Below are positions 1 to 12,075 of a DNA stretch of 64,000 bases, piece after piece (position 1 is the first letter of the stretch; each line of letters begins with the position of its first letter). The stretch is taken from positions 186,001-250,000 of the forward strand of contig JAQJVL010000153.1 in NCBI GenBank assembly GCA_035578905.1. The letters run 5' to 3'. The position numbers and the translations under genes were made by a program. The stretch is from Stictocephala bisonia (taxonomy: Eukaryota; Arthropoda; Insecta; Hemiptera; Membracidae). The notes below the pieces were generated by a model. It did no database searches. It worked only from the letters and a program-made list of their open reading frames with translations, and was not told where the DNA came from.

Positions 1-272
1 ATTATTACGATGAAGCCTATAATAGTATTATTACGATGAAATCTATAGTATTATTACGATGAAATCTATAGTATTGTTATGATAAAGTCTATAGTATTAT
101 TACGATGAAGTCTATAGTATTATTATGATAAAGTCTATAGTATTATTAATATGAAGTCTATAGTATTATTACGATGAAGCATATAATAGTATTATTACGA
201 TGAATTCTATAGTATTATTACGATGAAGTCTATAGTATTATTATGATGAAGTCTACAGTATTTTTACAATGA
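1..272. repeat. 23-bp minisatellite, left edge cut by the window
   Basis: About twelve head-to-tail units of roughly 23 bp built on TAGTATTATTACGATGAAG plus TCTA. Units differ by single substitutions (acg/atg/aca, gaag/aaag), and a few carry a 3-bp insertion (cctataa). The array is already running at base 1, so its left end lies outside. It decays after about 272 into unrelated AT-rich sequence. No coding potential. Confidence 0.9.
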
Positions 273-275
273 AGT

Positions 276-1014
276 CAAAAATCTTTTAAACTATGAATAT
301 ACTTTTACAGATACTTATCGTCAAAAATTAAATCGAAGGTATCTTTAGTTTAGGCGATCTTTAGCTTAAGTTACTACTAATGAAATTACACAATTGTTGA
401 CTATATTCGAAGAAATAGAATATATAACAGCATATAGGGTAAATTTATAATCAATAAGGCAAATAAATAATATTCAAAAGTATATTATTTATAATAGCCT
501 CGATGTAACACAAAGAAATATAAAACTCGTTAGATGTAAAGTAGAGGCCAACTATTGGGAAATGGATTGGTTAAAACATTTTTAAGTAAAGAAAACTGTC
601 CTTTTATGGAATATAGTATTTGTTTACATTAATGTTACTGTATATTAGTGGACATCAAGTTCCCTCTATTACTGTTATAGCATGAAAAATAAAATAAATA
701 TATAAATAATATTAGTTATTTAATATTTATAAAAATGTGTCAAGGTAAATATAATAAATAATTGTGGTAAGCCTGATGTTTAAATGAAAGAAATACAACA
801 AGTTTTATGCTCTACTTTCCTGTGTTTTACTAACCCTTTTAATTTAAAACGATTAGTCATGAACAACCAATCATCATCATACAATTGGAACTAGTTATTT
901 ATTTGTTATATTATTTATTTTTTGAACGGTGAATTTAAATATAATTTATTTTCTAAACAAAATTCATGCTCTCCTATGCCGTGCTATTCGATATTAAGGC
1001 ATCCAACTAATTTT
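276..1014. other. AT-rich spacer, nothing recognised
   Basis: I see no open frame of note, RNA gene, tandem repeat or transposon motif here. Base composition is strongly A+T. Confidence 0.6.
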
Positions 1015-2007
1015 GAACATATACTCCACTTGTAACATGACTGTCTATCAGGACTTCTAATGTTGCCTCTGAAGTTATTGGTCTTTCACTCAACATATAC
1101 TCCACTTGTAACATGACTGTCTATCAGGACTTCTAATGTTGCCTCTGAAGTTATTGGTCTTACACTCAACATATACTCCACTTGTAACATGACTGTCTAT
1201 CAGGACTTCTAATGTTGCCTCTGAAGTTATTGGTCTTACACTCAACATATACTCCACTTGTAACATGACTGTCTATCAGGACTTCTAATGTTGCCTCTGA
1301 AGTTATTGGTCTTACACTCAACATATACTCCTCTTGTAACATGACTGTCTATCAGGACTTCTAATGTTGCCTCTGAAGTTATTGGTCTTACACTCAACAT
1401 ATACTCCACTTGTAACATGACTGTCTATCAGGACTTCTAATGTTGCCTCTGAAGTTATTGGTCTTACACTCAACATATACTCCACTTGTAACATGACTGT
1501 CTATCAGGACTTCTAATGTTGCCTCTGAAGTTATTGGTCTTACACTCAACATATACTCCACTTGTAACATGACTGTCTATCAGGACTTCTAATGTTGCCT
1601 CTGAATTTATTGGTCTTACACTCAACATATACTCCACTTGTAACATGACTGTCTATCAGGACTTCTAATGTTGCCTCTGAAGTTATTGGTCTTACACTCA
1701 ACATATACTCCACTTGTAACATGACTGTCTATCAGGACTTCTAATGTTGCCTCTGAAGTTATTGGTCTTACACTCAACATATACTCCACTTGTAACATGA
1801 CTGTCTATCAGGACTTCTAATGTTGCCTCTGAAGTTATTGGTCTTACACTCAACATATACTCCACTTGTAACATGACTGTCTATCAGGACTTCTAATGTT
1901 GCCTCTGAAGTTATTGGTCTTACACTCAACATATACTCCACTTGTAACATGACTGTCTATCAGGACTTCTAATGTTGCCTCTGAAGTTATTGGTCTTACA
2001 CTCAACA
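1015..2007. repeat. 76-bp satellite, about 13 copies
   Basis: Near-identical 76-bp units starting AACATATACTCCACTTGTAA and ending with TTATTGGTCTTACACTC. Repeat spacing was counted directly (1091 to 1167, and so on). Most differences are single bases, for example ctcttg for cacttg near 1331 and gaattt for gaagtt near 1604, so the array is young or homogenised. The unit length is not a multiple of three, so a long repetitive protein is not expected. The right end abuts, and on the minus strand overlaps by about six bases, the coding-like segment at 2002-2145. Confidence 0.95.
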
Positions 2008-2145
2008 CAATAAATTTTCTGAGAACCTCTGATGATAGTGGGAGCTCTTCATCTTCTTCAGTGGGATTTCACTAGAGTAAATAAGACTACCAGATGCTAA
2101 ATACTCATCAATCAACTCAGCTGTAACTTGGAGTATTGCATAGTC
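2002..2145 (-). CDS. candidate exon B of an unrecognised gene fragment (terminal)
   Basis: On the minus strand a GATGTTAG acceptor is followed immediately by an open frame of 47 codons that begins DYAILQVTAELIDEY and ends at TGA (2004-2002) at the edge of the 76-bp satellite. Its phase (0) matches exon A at 2312-2440 across a 166-bp putative intron that contains a pyrimidine-rich stretch. After about 28 residues a second frame also becomes protein-like (acidic, EEDEELPLSSEVL) and stays open into the first satellite unit, so a one-base shift could have altered the true 3' part. I do not recognise the family. The piece may be a pseudogene, a transposon relic or a genuine exon. Confidence 0.33.
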   Translation of the reverse strand, partial: DYAILQVTAELIDEYLASGSLIYSSEIPLKKMKSSHYHQRFSENLLC

Positions 2146-2311
2146 CTAACATCAACGTGTTTTATATTATTAACTTTCCTAGTGTTTCGTGGATGAAGGG
2201 AGGAAGCAAAGTAGGAGTAGAAAATTAAAAGATTCTTTTCATCTGAAACCTAATACGCTCTCAGAGAAGTACTCCATGTCTTATCTTCTGACAATTGTAT
2301 ATTGATCTCAC

Positions 2312-2440
2312 TGCAATAAGAACGCAGAGGCAGTGTTCTCTCGAACGAATGGCATCATACTGCCTATCTGTTCCGCTGACCACATATCTTCCTGGAATAT
2401 AACCAGCAGCTAAATAGCTATTGAGGCTATTGATTCCAGT
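2312..2440 (-). CDS. candidate exon A of the same gene fragment
   Basis: Minus-strand segment with a good acceptor (CCTATTTTTAG ending at 2441) and a donor of the form GCA/GTGAGA (GT at 2311-2310). It is exactly 43 codons, phase 0 at both ends, and contains SLNSYLAAGYIPGRYVVSG followed by TDRQYDAIRSREH. The block GRYVV-G-(x)-R-x-x-D loosely recalls the metal-site region of M28-like peptidases and transferrin-receptor-like proteins, but the key residues are not in the expected order, so I assign no function. It joins in phase to exon B at 2145. Composition is less A+T-rich than the flanks. Confidence 0.35.
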
Positions 2441-5322
2441 CTAAAAATAGGTCTCATAAATTTACTAATACTCAATTAAAAATACTATATAACTAACTTT
2501 AACACATTTGCATTATTCCAACAATTGATGTTGAGAAAATAGTAAACAGTGATTTTCTAGATGATATGCAAAGTTCACACTATATTTAAATACTCTTTAT
2601 ACATGTTGGCATATAATTTCTCATTTAGTTAGTTTCGTTCATTAAATGTCAGTATATAAGTATCTCAGTTAATGACTTACATTTGCAGCAATAGTTTATG
2701 TTTTGAGAGCATTTCAGAAAATATTTAAGGCAAATTTTATATCACCAAAAGAAATATATCAAGTGTATAATTGAAATAATATATTATTTTATATTGATAT
2801 ATAAAATCAAATATAAGATACAATTTTACATCCTATTTTGTCCTATTTAACTGTAAACTTAAGCGAGACAATTATGGGACTAACCCAGGTTAATTGGAAT
2901 TAAGGTAATTTGGTTTAATCGTAGGCTGCAAGATGCTGAGGGTAAGAAGGTAAACAAGAAAAGTTTACCAAACAACTTTCCTCAGGAACTAGAACAGTAA
3001 CCTTTCTATATCAGGGTCTTTACCACTTCTTGGAGTTTAACGTGGAAGTTGATTAGTACTGGTGGGTAAATGAGCGAAGTAAATTAAATAATATCAGAAA
3101 TGTTTGCTTGTCCATCAACAATGTTGAACAACTTATATCACCTTGTTATTTATTCAGTAAGATGAAATAATATCACGTTCAGAATTAATACCATTTACTT
3201 TGTATTTACATAATAATATAAGGACAAAAATATACACACCTCAATGAAGAGAAATAAGATTAGCCATCAAGATTTATATGGTATGAATAGGTATGAAAAT
3301 ATAAATTCAAGACATAATAGGTATGAAAATATTATGTGTAACCAAAAAACTTATTTTATTATCAACCATAAAGTAAATATAATCAATATTGTTATTTATA
3401 ATATAAATAATGAGCTACGTTATATTATTTGAACCGTATAAATATAGAAGTAGAAGATGCTACGCTGCACGTACAACGCCCTTGACGTAGGTCTATCTAT
3501 AAGACTTTAGATATTGAACAAAAACTAATGCAATAACATTATACGATATTTGGAAGATATAAAGTAATTATAATCAACATTTTATCAGTTCTTATAAAGT
3601 TAAAGCATTTTAAATTCTTGTATTCAATATTTTAAGCTATTGTTGGTTTTCTTTGAAAGGAGTATATAAAAAAGTATTTAGCATGAGACCAAATGTTTAT
3701 CCGAAACAGAGCAAACAAACCCCATAGTAATAAGACGTAATGTGGCAATGTTTAGCATGAAATACATTATGCAACAAAATTGAGGGATCAATAGAAAAAT
3801 AGTCAAGCAATGTGTTTTTAAGTTGTTATTGGATCAATGAAAGTGTCGGTAATACAGTAGAGTTTTATTTCCCTTGATGTTTTTATAATAAATAAAGTTT
3901 TCTATTTTAATGCTTTTATGAATATTCTAATGAAGTGAATTTGTTTATTTATTTAATCAATCATCGGCAGTTATTTAAAATTAAAAAATATTTTAAATAG
4001 ATTAACATTGAAATGTTGTACTTATTGAAATGTAACTCTTCATTTTATTAAAACGTTAACATTTCTTTATCCCGTAGCAAAGCATGACTAAGCAGCTAAT
4101 GTATTATTAAATATTTTCATTTTGTATAATCTTGGAAATGCTCGCCATAAAATAAATATTACTGTTGTTTTAAAGCTGCAGTCTCGGCAGAGAAATCAAA
4201 TTGTGATTCATTCTACTATTAGCCAAATAACATTACATCATGTTAAAATGTTGACGAACATATCGTTGAATAATTTATGTTATGCTAAGCATTCCATTTT
4301 GTGTTTGTAAGCTACGAGGAGCGGTGTTATGCACATTACTGTTGTTGGACCGTTTCACGTGACGTGTCAACTGCCATTGTGACTCCTTGATTACTCTGAA
4401 TGATGTTTTAAATAGTTTGGCCGTGTAAGTGTGTCAATGCACAACCAATGTTGATATAGCTCTCCCAAAACAGCATAACACTTCCTGTTAGAGGCACGGT
4501 AAAATTTATAATTGCAAAATTATGCCACATTTAAAATAGTTAAGGTATAATGAAATGCTATTACTGAAATATACATTTAACGTCGTAACAAAATTCCACA
4601 TTTAAATAATGACGGTCACTTGTTAGTTACTTCGTAAAAGCAGACTCCTACAAAATCATTTAAAGTTTCTAAGTACTTTTAAGCTAGCAAGCTTGGATCA
4701 AGAAGTTTATTTTTCAGCGTATTATAGTTGTTTTAACATCTTTACTAATAATATGTGAAGAAAAAATATTTTTTTCTGGATAAAATCCAGTAAAATACAT
4801 CAGCAGGACACCTACATTAAACACATCTAGTAAACAGAATACATCAAGTTCACTTCTCTTTGTATTGATAAACTATTGATAAGTGAGAACCAATTTAATG
4901 TTTAGGCCATCAACACTTTTCACTCTGCATTGATAAGACTGTATTTTCAAATCCGCATTTTGTTTTATCTTTAAAAGTTGCCTCAGTAGTTTTATACGAT
5001 ATATACAAGATAACGATACTAATAAATTACTGTGTTTCATTCACTATAGTTCTAAAAGTTCATCAAACACATGCCTTCTATTTAATTTAGATCCAACTAC
5101 CACTTAGCAAAAGTATTTTCAATATTTTAATTATTTTTATAAAAGTATTTTCTGTAAATTAATCATGAAGTATTTATTAATAATAAATACTGATAGTTTG
5201 AAGATACTTAATGGAGTTAATAAAGGGGCAAATAAGATTGAAACATAAGTGGTTGACAATGCTAGTTCTCAAGTTGATGAAGACGAACTCAAACAGACCG
5301 AACGACTTCATAACCTGTATAG
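2441..5322. other. AT-rich spacer without a supported gene
   Basis: Only short chance frames occur, for example the N/Y/I-rich frame at 3244-3432, which has the composition expected of random AT-rich DNA. A pyrimidine-rich acceptor-like site lies on the minus strand near 2935, but no frame follows it. Confidence 0.5.
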
Positions 5323-5431
5323 CGTTCTGAATTTGACAAGAGTGAATCAGCCAAACTTCTAATGGAGGTACGTGGACTATTAAATATCTTCGATGAAAGC
5401 ACTTCTGAGAGATGGAACAACATTGACCTGA
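5323..5431 (+). CDS. candidate internal exon, unrecognised
   Basis: The frame opens directly after a TATAG acceptor-like site at 5318-5322. It reads a charged, helix-prone peptide (RSEFDKSESAKLLMEVRG, then LLNIFDESTSERWNNIDL) and runs to an excellent donor CTGA/GTAAGT at 5431/5432. The 5' neighbour (5250-5345) is also protein-like but in another frame (VVDNASSQVDEDELKQTERL). An alternative reading is therefore a single exon or transposon ORF broken by a one-base shift near 5340. No family recognised. The acceptor lacks a clear pyrimidine tract. Confidence 0.28.
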
Positions 5432-5448
5432 GTAAGTTTCAACTATAG

Positions 5449-7104
5449 AACAATCTCTTGATTAGAATGTCTTTGAGTTATCCACTCACTTGTCACGTGT
5501 AAAACAAAATGATTTTTTATAGTGAAGGGACTTCTTTAATCAGCAGGTAGAAGTGTGTTGGCCAATATAGACTAATTGAGGTGGCATGCTCAATACAATA
5601 AAATGCATAGTTAATGTCTTTGTTTGGTATTATATTATTGTACACAATTCAATTATATGACTTAATTCGGTAAAGTATACGATTGTATAAGTAAATTCTG
5701 CATATCACTTACGGACCTGGTAATGGGGAATTACCTTTATCTGAATCTTATTGTTAATTATTCTTCAACATATAGATAGTTATGTAACATCACAAAATCA
5801 CCATATTTGAGGTGAGTGACCAGTAATAAGGGCTTTCAAAGAAGTTGCTCATTATCTGCTATGAATTAAGGTGAAGTATTAAAAATAATACTACCAATTG
5901 TTTAAGAATCTTTATTATCCTTAATGAATTGTTAATAATTCGTAAACAATCATGAATAATATATATTCTTCATCCATAAGGAATAACGGACTCTTTGTCC
6001 CTGAAGAATACCTTCAAAGAATAATCTATTCTTCCATGAAGAACATATATCTTTGACAAAATTTGTTTAGAGGATACAAGGTTGGTACCATTTTATAACG
6101 GCATTATCTCACAGAAATCTATCATGCTAACACAAGAATAGCGTGAAACTAAAAATTTCATGAATGTTCATGTTTCATAAAGAAACTAAAAGGTTTATTA
6201 CAATGTTTTATGAACCCATTTTGATTTTTTGTTTTGATTACTCTTATATTGGTGAAACAAATTTGACAATATGACTAATATTTTGTAACAATATAAATAA
6301 AATTAATTAATTAAATACCAATAGATCCAACCAAAACTATAATTTTCCACTAAATAGAGACTAGTTGTTAGTGAATACATAGCAGAACAAGCGTGTAGAC
6401 ATCTAGAATCATCCCCTATATTTACTTGTACAAAACGTAGTTGAATATAAGAGGATATACTAATTGATTTCAAAATATTTGGTTGTTTATGGTTGGTGGT
6501 AGAAAAGTCCTCGAGTCTATTTCACCGTGACAATCCTTAGTTCAACTTTAACAAGCAACTTTGTGTAGTAAAAGACACTTCCAAGATAAGGAGTTTATTT
6601 AAGGAGAAACGGTGATATTTTGTAATCTTTTGACCTTAGGAGTTGCAAAATGGGTTACCACCTACAATGGTATAAAACATCCATTCAATGTAATGAGGAA
6701 GCTGCCTTTGTAATATGTCAAAGCATACCAGACATTTCCCAGTGAGGTTTAATGCCTATATGGTATTAATATTTAAGACCTTGAACATTTCCCTTTCTTC
6801 TTCATAATCCAAGTTTGCCAGTTGAAGCAAAGTGGGAAGGAGGGCAAAGCACGATGAAAGAAACGGCTTAAAACAGCGGATAGTTTGCGGGTTATCATAA
6901 TTGATTGTTCTCTTCGCTCTCTGATGTCACCCTTAAGTAGCGGGAGAAAGGTATACTATTACTAAAATAACCTTATCTCTTACACCTTAAAAATATATTA
7001 GAACATAGAAATATTTTTGATCGCCTATCTTATAATTTATTCATCTCCAACAGCACTATTTGTTACGTACAAACTAGAATTACTTGGAGAAGAAGAGGTG
7101 TAAA
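5449..7104. other. AT-rich spacer, weak foldback only
   Basis: No gene supported. An imperfect inverted repeat (ATATTCTTCAT near 5960 against ATGAAGAACATATAT near 6037) brackets about 60 bp of similar CTTCA/GAATAA words and may be a degraded miniature element. The segment 6780-6950 is somewhat less A+T-rich but has no sustained frame. Confidence 0.5.
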
Positions 7105-9012
7105 GGGATGTTTACATGTATTCACAATAACATGTTCGTAATCAAATATAGCTGTAGTATTATTAACTATCGATACCTCTACTAGATAGTGACATGTGAT
7201 TACAAACTTGTTTACATGTATTCACAGTAACATGTTCATAATCAAATTACTTTAGTATTAACTATCGATACCTCTGCCAGAGAGTGACATGTGATTACAT
7301 ATTTGTTTACGTGTATTCACAGTAACATGTCGTAATCAAATATAGCTTTAGTATTAACTATTGACACCTCTGCCAGATAGTGACATGTGATTACATATTT
7401 GTTTACGTGTATTCACAGTAACATGTTCGTAATAAAATTACTTTAGTATTAACTATCGATACCTCTGCTAGCTAGTGACATGTGATTACATATTTGTTTA
7501 CATGTATTCACAGTAACATGTCGTAATCAAATATAGCTTTAGTATTAACTATTGATACCTCTGCTAGATAGTGACATGTGATTACATATTTGTTTACTTG
7601 TATTCACAGTAACATGTTCGTAAACAAATATACCTTTAGTATTAACTATCGATACCTCTGCTAGATAGTGACATGTGATTACAAATTTGTTTACATGTAT
7701 TTACAGTAACATGTCCGTAATCAAATATAGCTTTAGTATTATTTATTGACACCTCTGCTAGATAGTGACATGTGATTACACATTTGTTTACTTGTATTCA
7801 CAGTAACATGTCCGTAATCAAATATAGCTTTAGTATTAACTATCGATACCTCTGCTAGATAGTGATATGTGATTACACATTTGTTTACTTGTATTCACAG
7901 TAACATGGCCGTAATCAAATTTCGCTTTAGTATTAACTATCGATATCTCTGCTAGATAGTGACATTTGATTACACATTTGTTTACTTGTATTCACAGTAA
8001 CATGTCCGTAATCAAATAAAGCTTTAGTATTAACTATGGATACCTCTGCTAGATAGTGACATGTGATTACACATTTGTTTACTTGTATTCACAGTAACAT
8101 GTCCGTAATCAAATATAGCTTTAGTATTAACTATCGATACCTCTGCTAGATAGTGACATGTGATTACACATTTGTTTACTTGTATTCACAGTAACATGTT
8201 CGTAATCAAATATAGCTTTTTTTTACTTGTATTCACAGTAGCATGGCCGTAATCAAATATAGCTTTAGTATTAACTATTGATATCTCTGCTAGATAGTGA
8301 CATGTGATTACACATTTGTTTACTTGTATTCACAGTAACATGGCCGTAATCAAATATAGCTTTAGTATTAACTATGGATACCTCTGCTAGATAGTGACAT
8401 GTGATTACACATTTGTCTACTTGTATTCACAGTAACATGTCCGTAATCAAATATCGCTTTAGTATTAACTATCGATATCTCTGCTAGATAGTGACATTTG
8501 ATTACACATTTGTTTACTTGTATTCACAGTAACATGTCCGTAATCAAATATAGCTTTAGTATTAACTATCGATACCTCTGCTAGATAGTGACATGTGATT
8601 ACACATTTGTTTACTTGTATTCACAGTAACATATCCGTAATCAAATATAGCTTTAGTATTAACTATCGATACCTCTGCTAGATAGTGACATGTGATTACA
8701 CATTTGTTTACTTGTATTCACAGTAACATGTTCGTAATCAAATATAGCTTTAGTATTAACTATCGATATCTCTGCTAAATAGTGACATGTGATTACACAT
8801 TTGTTTACTTGTATTCACAGTAACATGTTCGTAATCAAATATAGCTTTAGTATTAACTATCGATACCTCTGCTAGATAGTGACATGTGATTACACATTTG
8901 TTTACTTGTATTCACAGTAACATGTACGTAATCAAATATAGCTTTAGTATTAACTATCGATACTTCTGCTAGATAGTGACATGTGATTACACATTTGTTT
9001 ACTTTTATTCAC
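7105..9012. repeat. 97-bp satellite, about 19-20 copies, one truncated unit
   Basis: Units of 97 bp (8581 to 8678 counted directly) carrying ATTCACAGTAACATG, CGTAATCAAATATAGCTTT, AACTATCGATACCTCTGC and TAGTGACATGTGATTACA. Early units (7110-7500) are more diverged than later ones. Each unit has TGATTAC and GTAATCA as inverted words about 34 nt apart. In units reading gacatttgattac the arms extend to nine perfect pairs. At about 8217 one unit lacks roughly 58 bp (gctttt joined directly to tttacttg), which marks a deletion or unequal exchange. Not coding. Confidence 0.95.
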
Positions 9013-11781
9013 TTTTCATACCTAAGTTTACACTAACTAGCATCTTGGCATAAAACATATATTGTGTATATTGATCATGATTGCTGAGTTGCTAAGTTTC
9101 TCACCACTGATAACTAAATTGTGGTTAGCGGTTAACGATAAACAACAAAATAATATTCAATGCGAATTGAACACTTGAGAAATCTATACAAACTGGTTCA
9201 AAATTCTTCAAGCTAAATAAATAACGATAAAAGAGATCCGTTTGGCTGTTCTAAATTTAACATACTTTGATACTTTAACTATGAGTATTCGTTATGATTT
9301 ACCGAGGATTTAAAGACACTCTTAAGTACTTGCCTTTAGAGTTGTTGCCAGTAACACCGGCAGTCAACTTTCATTAAATTAATTTTAAGTAATAGTAACT
9401 ATGGTCGTAATCTAAATTGTAAAAAATAGAAACCAGAGAGAACATATTTATGCTTAATATTGATGATTTTTTTACTTATCAGTAACAATTGGAAAGGTAA
9501 GTTTGATTACTATAATAAATTGTGGATCTTCAAATGTACACACGCCATAGGAAGTATGTTCCATTACAATTAGTAAAATACATTGTAATCAACTGATCAA
9601 GAGAACAGCCAATAGTAATTATTTCACCGCGAGATATGTACTCCCTGCCTCTCGTTGTAGTTCGATGTTTACAGTACGAATTGCAAAAGTTAATCAGACT
9701 GTTTTGTTTATTATATCTTTGTTATTTATATATGCAATTCTATGATTAAATATCATATATGAATGATTAAATAGAGTTATTGTTATTTTTATTAATATTT
9801 TCACTCCTAGTTAATGGATAGCACTGGACTGGACAGAAATATGTTCGACAGTGAATATTTGTACATATTGCATGTCTTCTCATATAGAGCATGTGCAATG
9901 TGATTTGAACATTCTTAGAAATACCTATACTATTTATGCTGGAATTTCAATAAACATATCGACCACATAATAACATTAAAAACCGAAATGTAAACATTTC
10001 GGTTACATTCCATTTTGCTTATAAGGACAGTTTAATATGTCGAAGAGTTCACAGATATTCACTTTGAAATATATCTTTAATTGTTTCATTTTTCCAAACG
10101 TTTTCTAACTCTCTAGTGACAACAACTTGTGACTTGTGACAACGGTTTGTGAATTAGTGACAGTTACTTTCATATTAATAACCATAAATCACGTACTAGT
10201 TTTTTTTTATAGTCATATGAGGGGGGGGGGGCTATGAAGTAAATATTTATTTACGAACGAGGCATAGGATTCGGCTATCTACTGATAAATGTGGGATTCT
10301 TTCGGACCCAAATATTTTGGGCCACGTACCTGACCTCCTCATGTCATCGTTCCACTCAAGGTCGAACTTCCCTGACAAACCTAGTGGTCCATCGTCCTCT
10401 TATATCACTTTGACATTCAGCCTGCCAGATTCGTAACGCACTTTCTCATCTTTCACTGCCTCCATTGGTAAATATTCTGTCACTCCTTAGTAAGAAAACT
10501 TTTACGGATCTCTGGCGATCACCGGGATGGCCGGCTCGGATACTGAGCGATCCACGTATGCATTCTGAAGAGCTCTTATCTTAATGTTACGTATATTTTC
10601 CACTTTTAACACTTACAAACGGTAAAAGAGATTTCATAGTAACTATTTTATGAAGTCATGGTGGTTAAACTTTACAAGCGAAGATTTAAGTACATGAAAA
10701 AGCAAGATATATATCGAGTCGGTGGGGTTTTCACTATGCTGGTACGATGAAATGTGCTTTAAGAGTTGGTTTAGATCACTAAACCACTCGGTTAGTATGT
10801 GTTTACTGCATAACATATTTAGTACATGTTATTTTAACTATGTACACATTTTTTTGACACAGTGCAGCAATAATAAGCTGTGAAATATTTTCTAGTCTGT
10901 AATAATTAGAAACATAATATGCACAATGCGAGTTCTCAATGTATATTTTGTGTGTCAAGAATATGTATAAACAGAAAAACAATATCGTTGACTTTTGATG
11001 TTCCACCATTAAATTTTATAGAGGTTTGTATCTTTTAATGAGACGTAACTGTTAGTTGAATTAGTTTGATTGTTTTTGTGTTACTTCAGTGAGATATGAA
11101 TGAAATTATAACTTATTTTATTTTTAAAATAAAATAATTTGTTTAATTTAAACTGCAAAATTATTTTTAACTGCAGATATATGTAACTTGTATGGATGTA
11201 ATCACAAGTAATGACCTTAGACACCCAGTTGACAACTCCAAGGAATTTAGTTCTAAATGTTATTGCAACTGTCACTAGGATTGACATACAGCATACTCAC
11301 TAACACACACACGAGTTCCCCTCCCCTTTCTCTGCCTCACTATCCCTATCCAACAAATTGTACAAAAGTACATTATTTCCTCTTTTAGAGTAAGCTCATG
11401 CTATCAATTTGTTGTGCGTTATTAATCTACTCTGTCAGCCAAAGATAAATTGTATAAACTTAAACATATCAATTGGTTTGGCCTTATTTGAACGTTGAGA
11501 GGCTGCTAGTTATAAACGAATAGTCCCTTTTCAGTCGAGGTTTCGGCAATGTGTTCCTATAGCAATTACCTTTAAAATGAGGTATAGCTCGACCCATGCT
11601 TACATACAGATTTTGCAGACTTCCTCCACAGGACTAAAAGGCGCAGTTAAGATGGCCAAAAAGTCAGTAACAACAGTGATGACTTAAACCTAGATTTTCA
11701 TTGTTCTATTAATAATATATAATAAATATTAAGGAGTATATTATATTCCAAAAGGACACGTGTTTAGCAATACATATACCG
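9013..11781. other. spacer with a GC-richer anonymous patch and small hairpins
   Basis: No supported gene. Features seen: a perfect 10-bp hairpin (AACCGAAATG/CATTTCGGTT, 9981-10004, 4-nt loop), an 11-G run at 10221-10231 preceded by a T run, and a GC-richer patch at 10260-10580 without a sustained frame that looks like old transposon sequence I cannot classify. The short minus-strand frames at 10803-11287 are AT-driven. Confidence 0.5.
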
Positions 11782-12075
11782 GTAAAGTCTAAGGCAAATT
11801 GGTCGGTAACGTAGTTGGTTCAATCCCAGCTTCATGTGCTAAGGTTCTCAGTTCGATCCCAATCAGAGTCAATAGATTTTGTGAAGGATCAGCTGATAAT
11901 CACAGGCTGTTCATTTGTCAGTGGGCTATTAATTAATGACACTTTCTAAGGAGTGGTCGGCCTTAGTTTGTAACAATGACTACATTCACTCATCTACACT
12001 CATCACACTCATTCGAAATCCATTTTCACCTATATCTTGACGATCGGCGTCTTATGAATAAACAAATGAATAAAT
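11782..12075 (+). mobile_element. tRNA-headed SINE, copy 1
   Basis: The head carries RNA polymerase III promoter words. A box-A-like AGGCAAATTGGTCGG lies at about 11792-11806, and box-B GTTCGATCC is at 11851-11859, spaced as in a tRNA gene. The body (11920-12060) is repeated in opposite orientation at 19966-20160 with high similarity, which shows it is dispersed. The 3' end is an (AATAAA/AATGAATAAA)-like tail. It is not a functional tRNA, since the 3' acceptor half is missing. SINEs depend on a partner LINE; I cannot tell which one from this window. Confidence 0.75.

Noticed and set aside
1015..2007. CRISPR array
   Set aside because: Repeats are directly tandem with no unique spacers, the context is eukaryotic, and no cas genes are present. 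The same applies to the other arrays.
3244..3432. 62-codon frame
   Set aside because: N/I/Y-rich chance frame in AT-rich DNA with internal self-similarity (GGTATGAAAATAT words).
10221..10231. G11 tract as a regulatory quadruplex
   Set aside because: A single homopolymer next to T-runs; no four-tract arrangement.
11782..11865. A tRNA gene
   Set aside because: Box A and B are present, but there is no acceptor-stem 3' half, and the body is dispersed (second copy at 19966-20160), so it is a SINE head.
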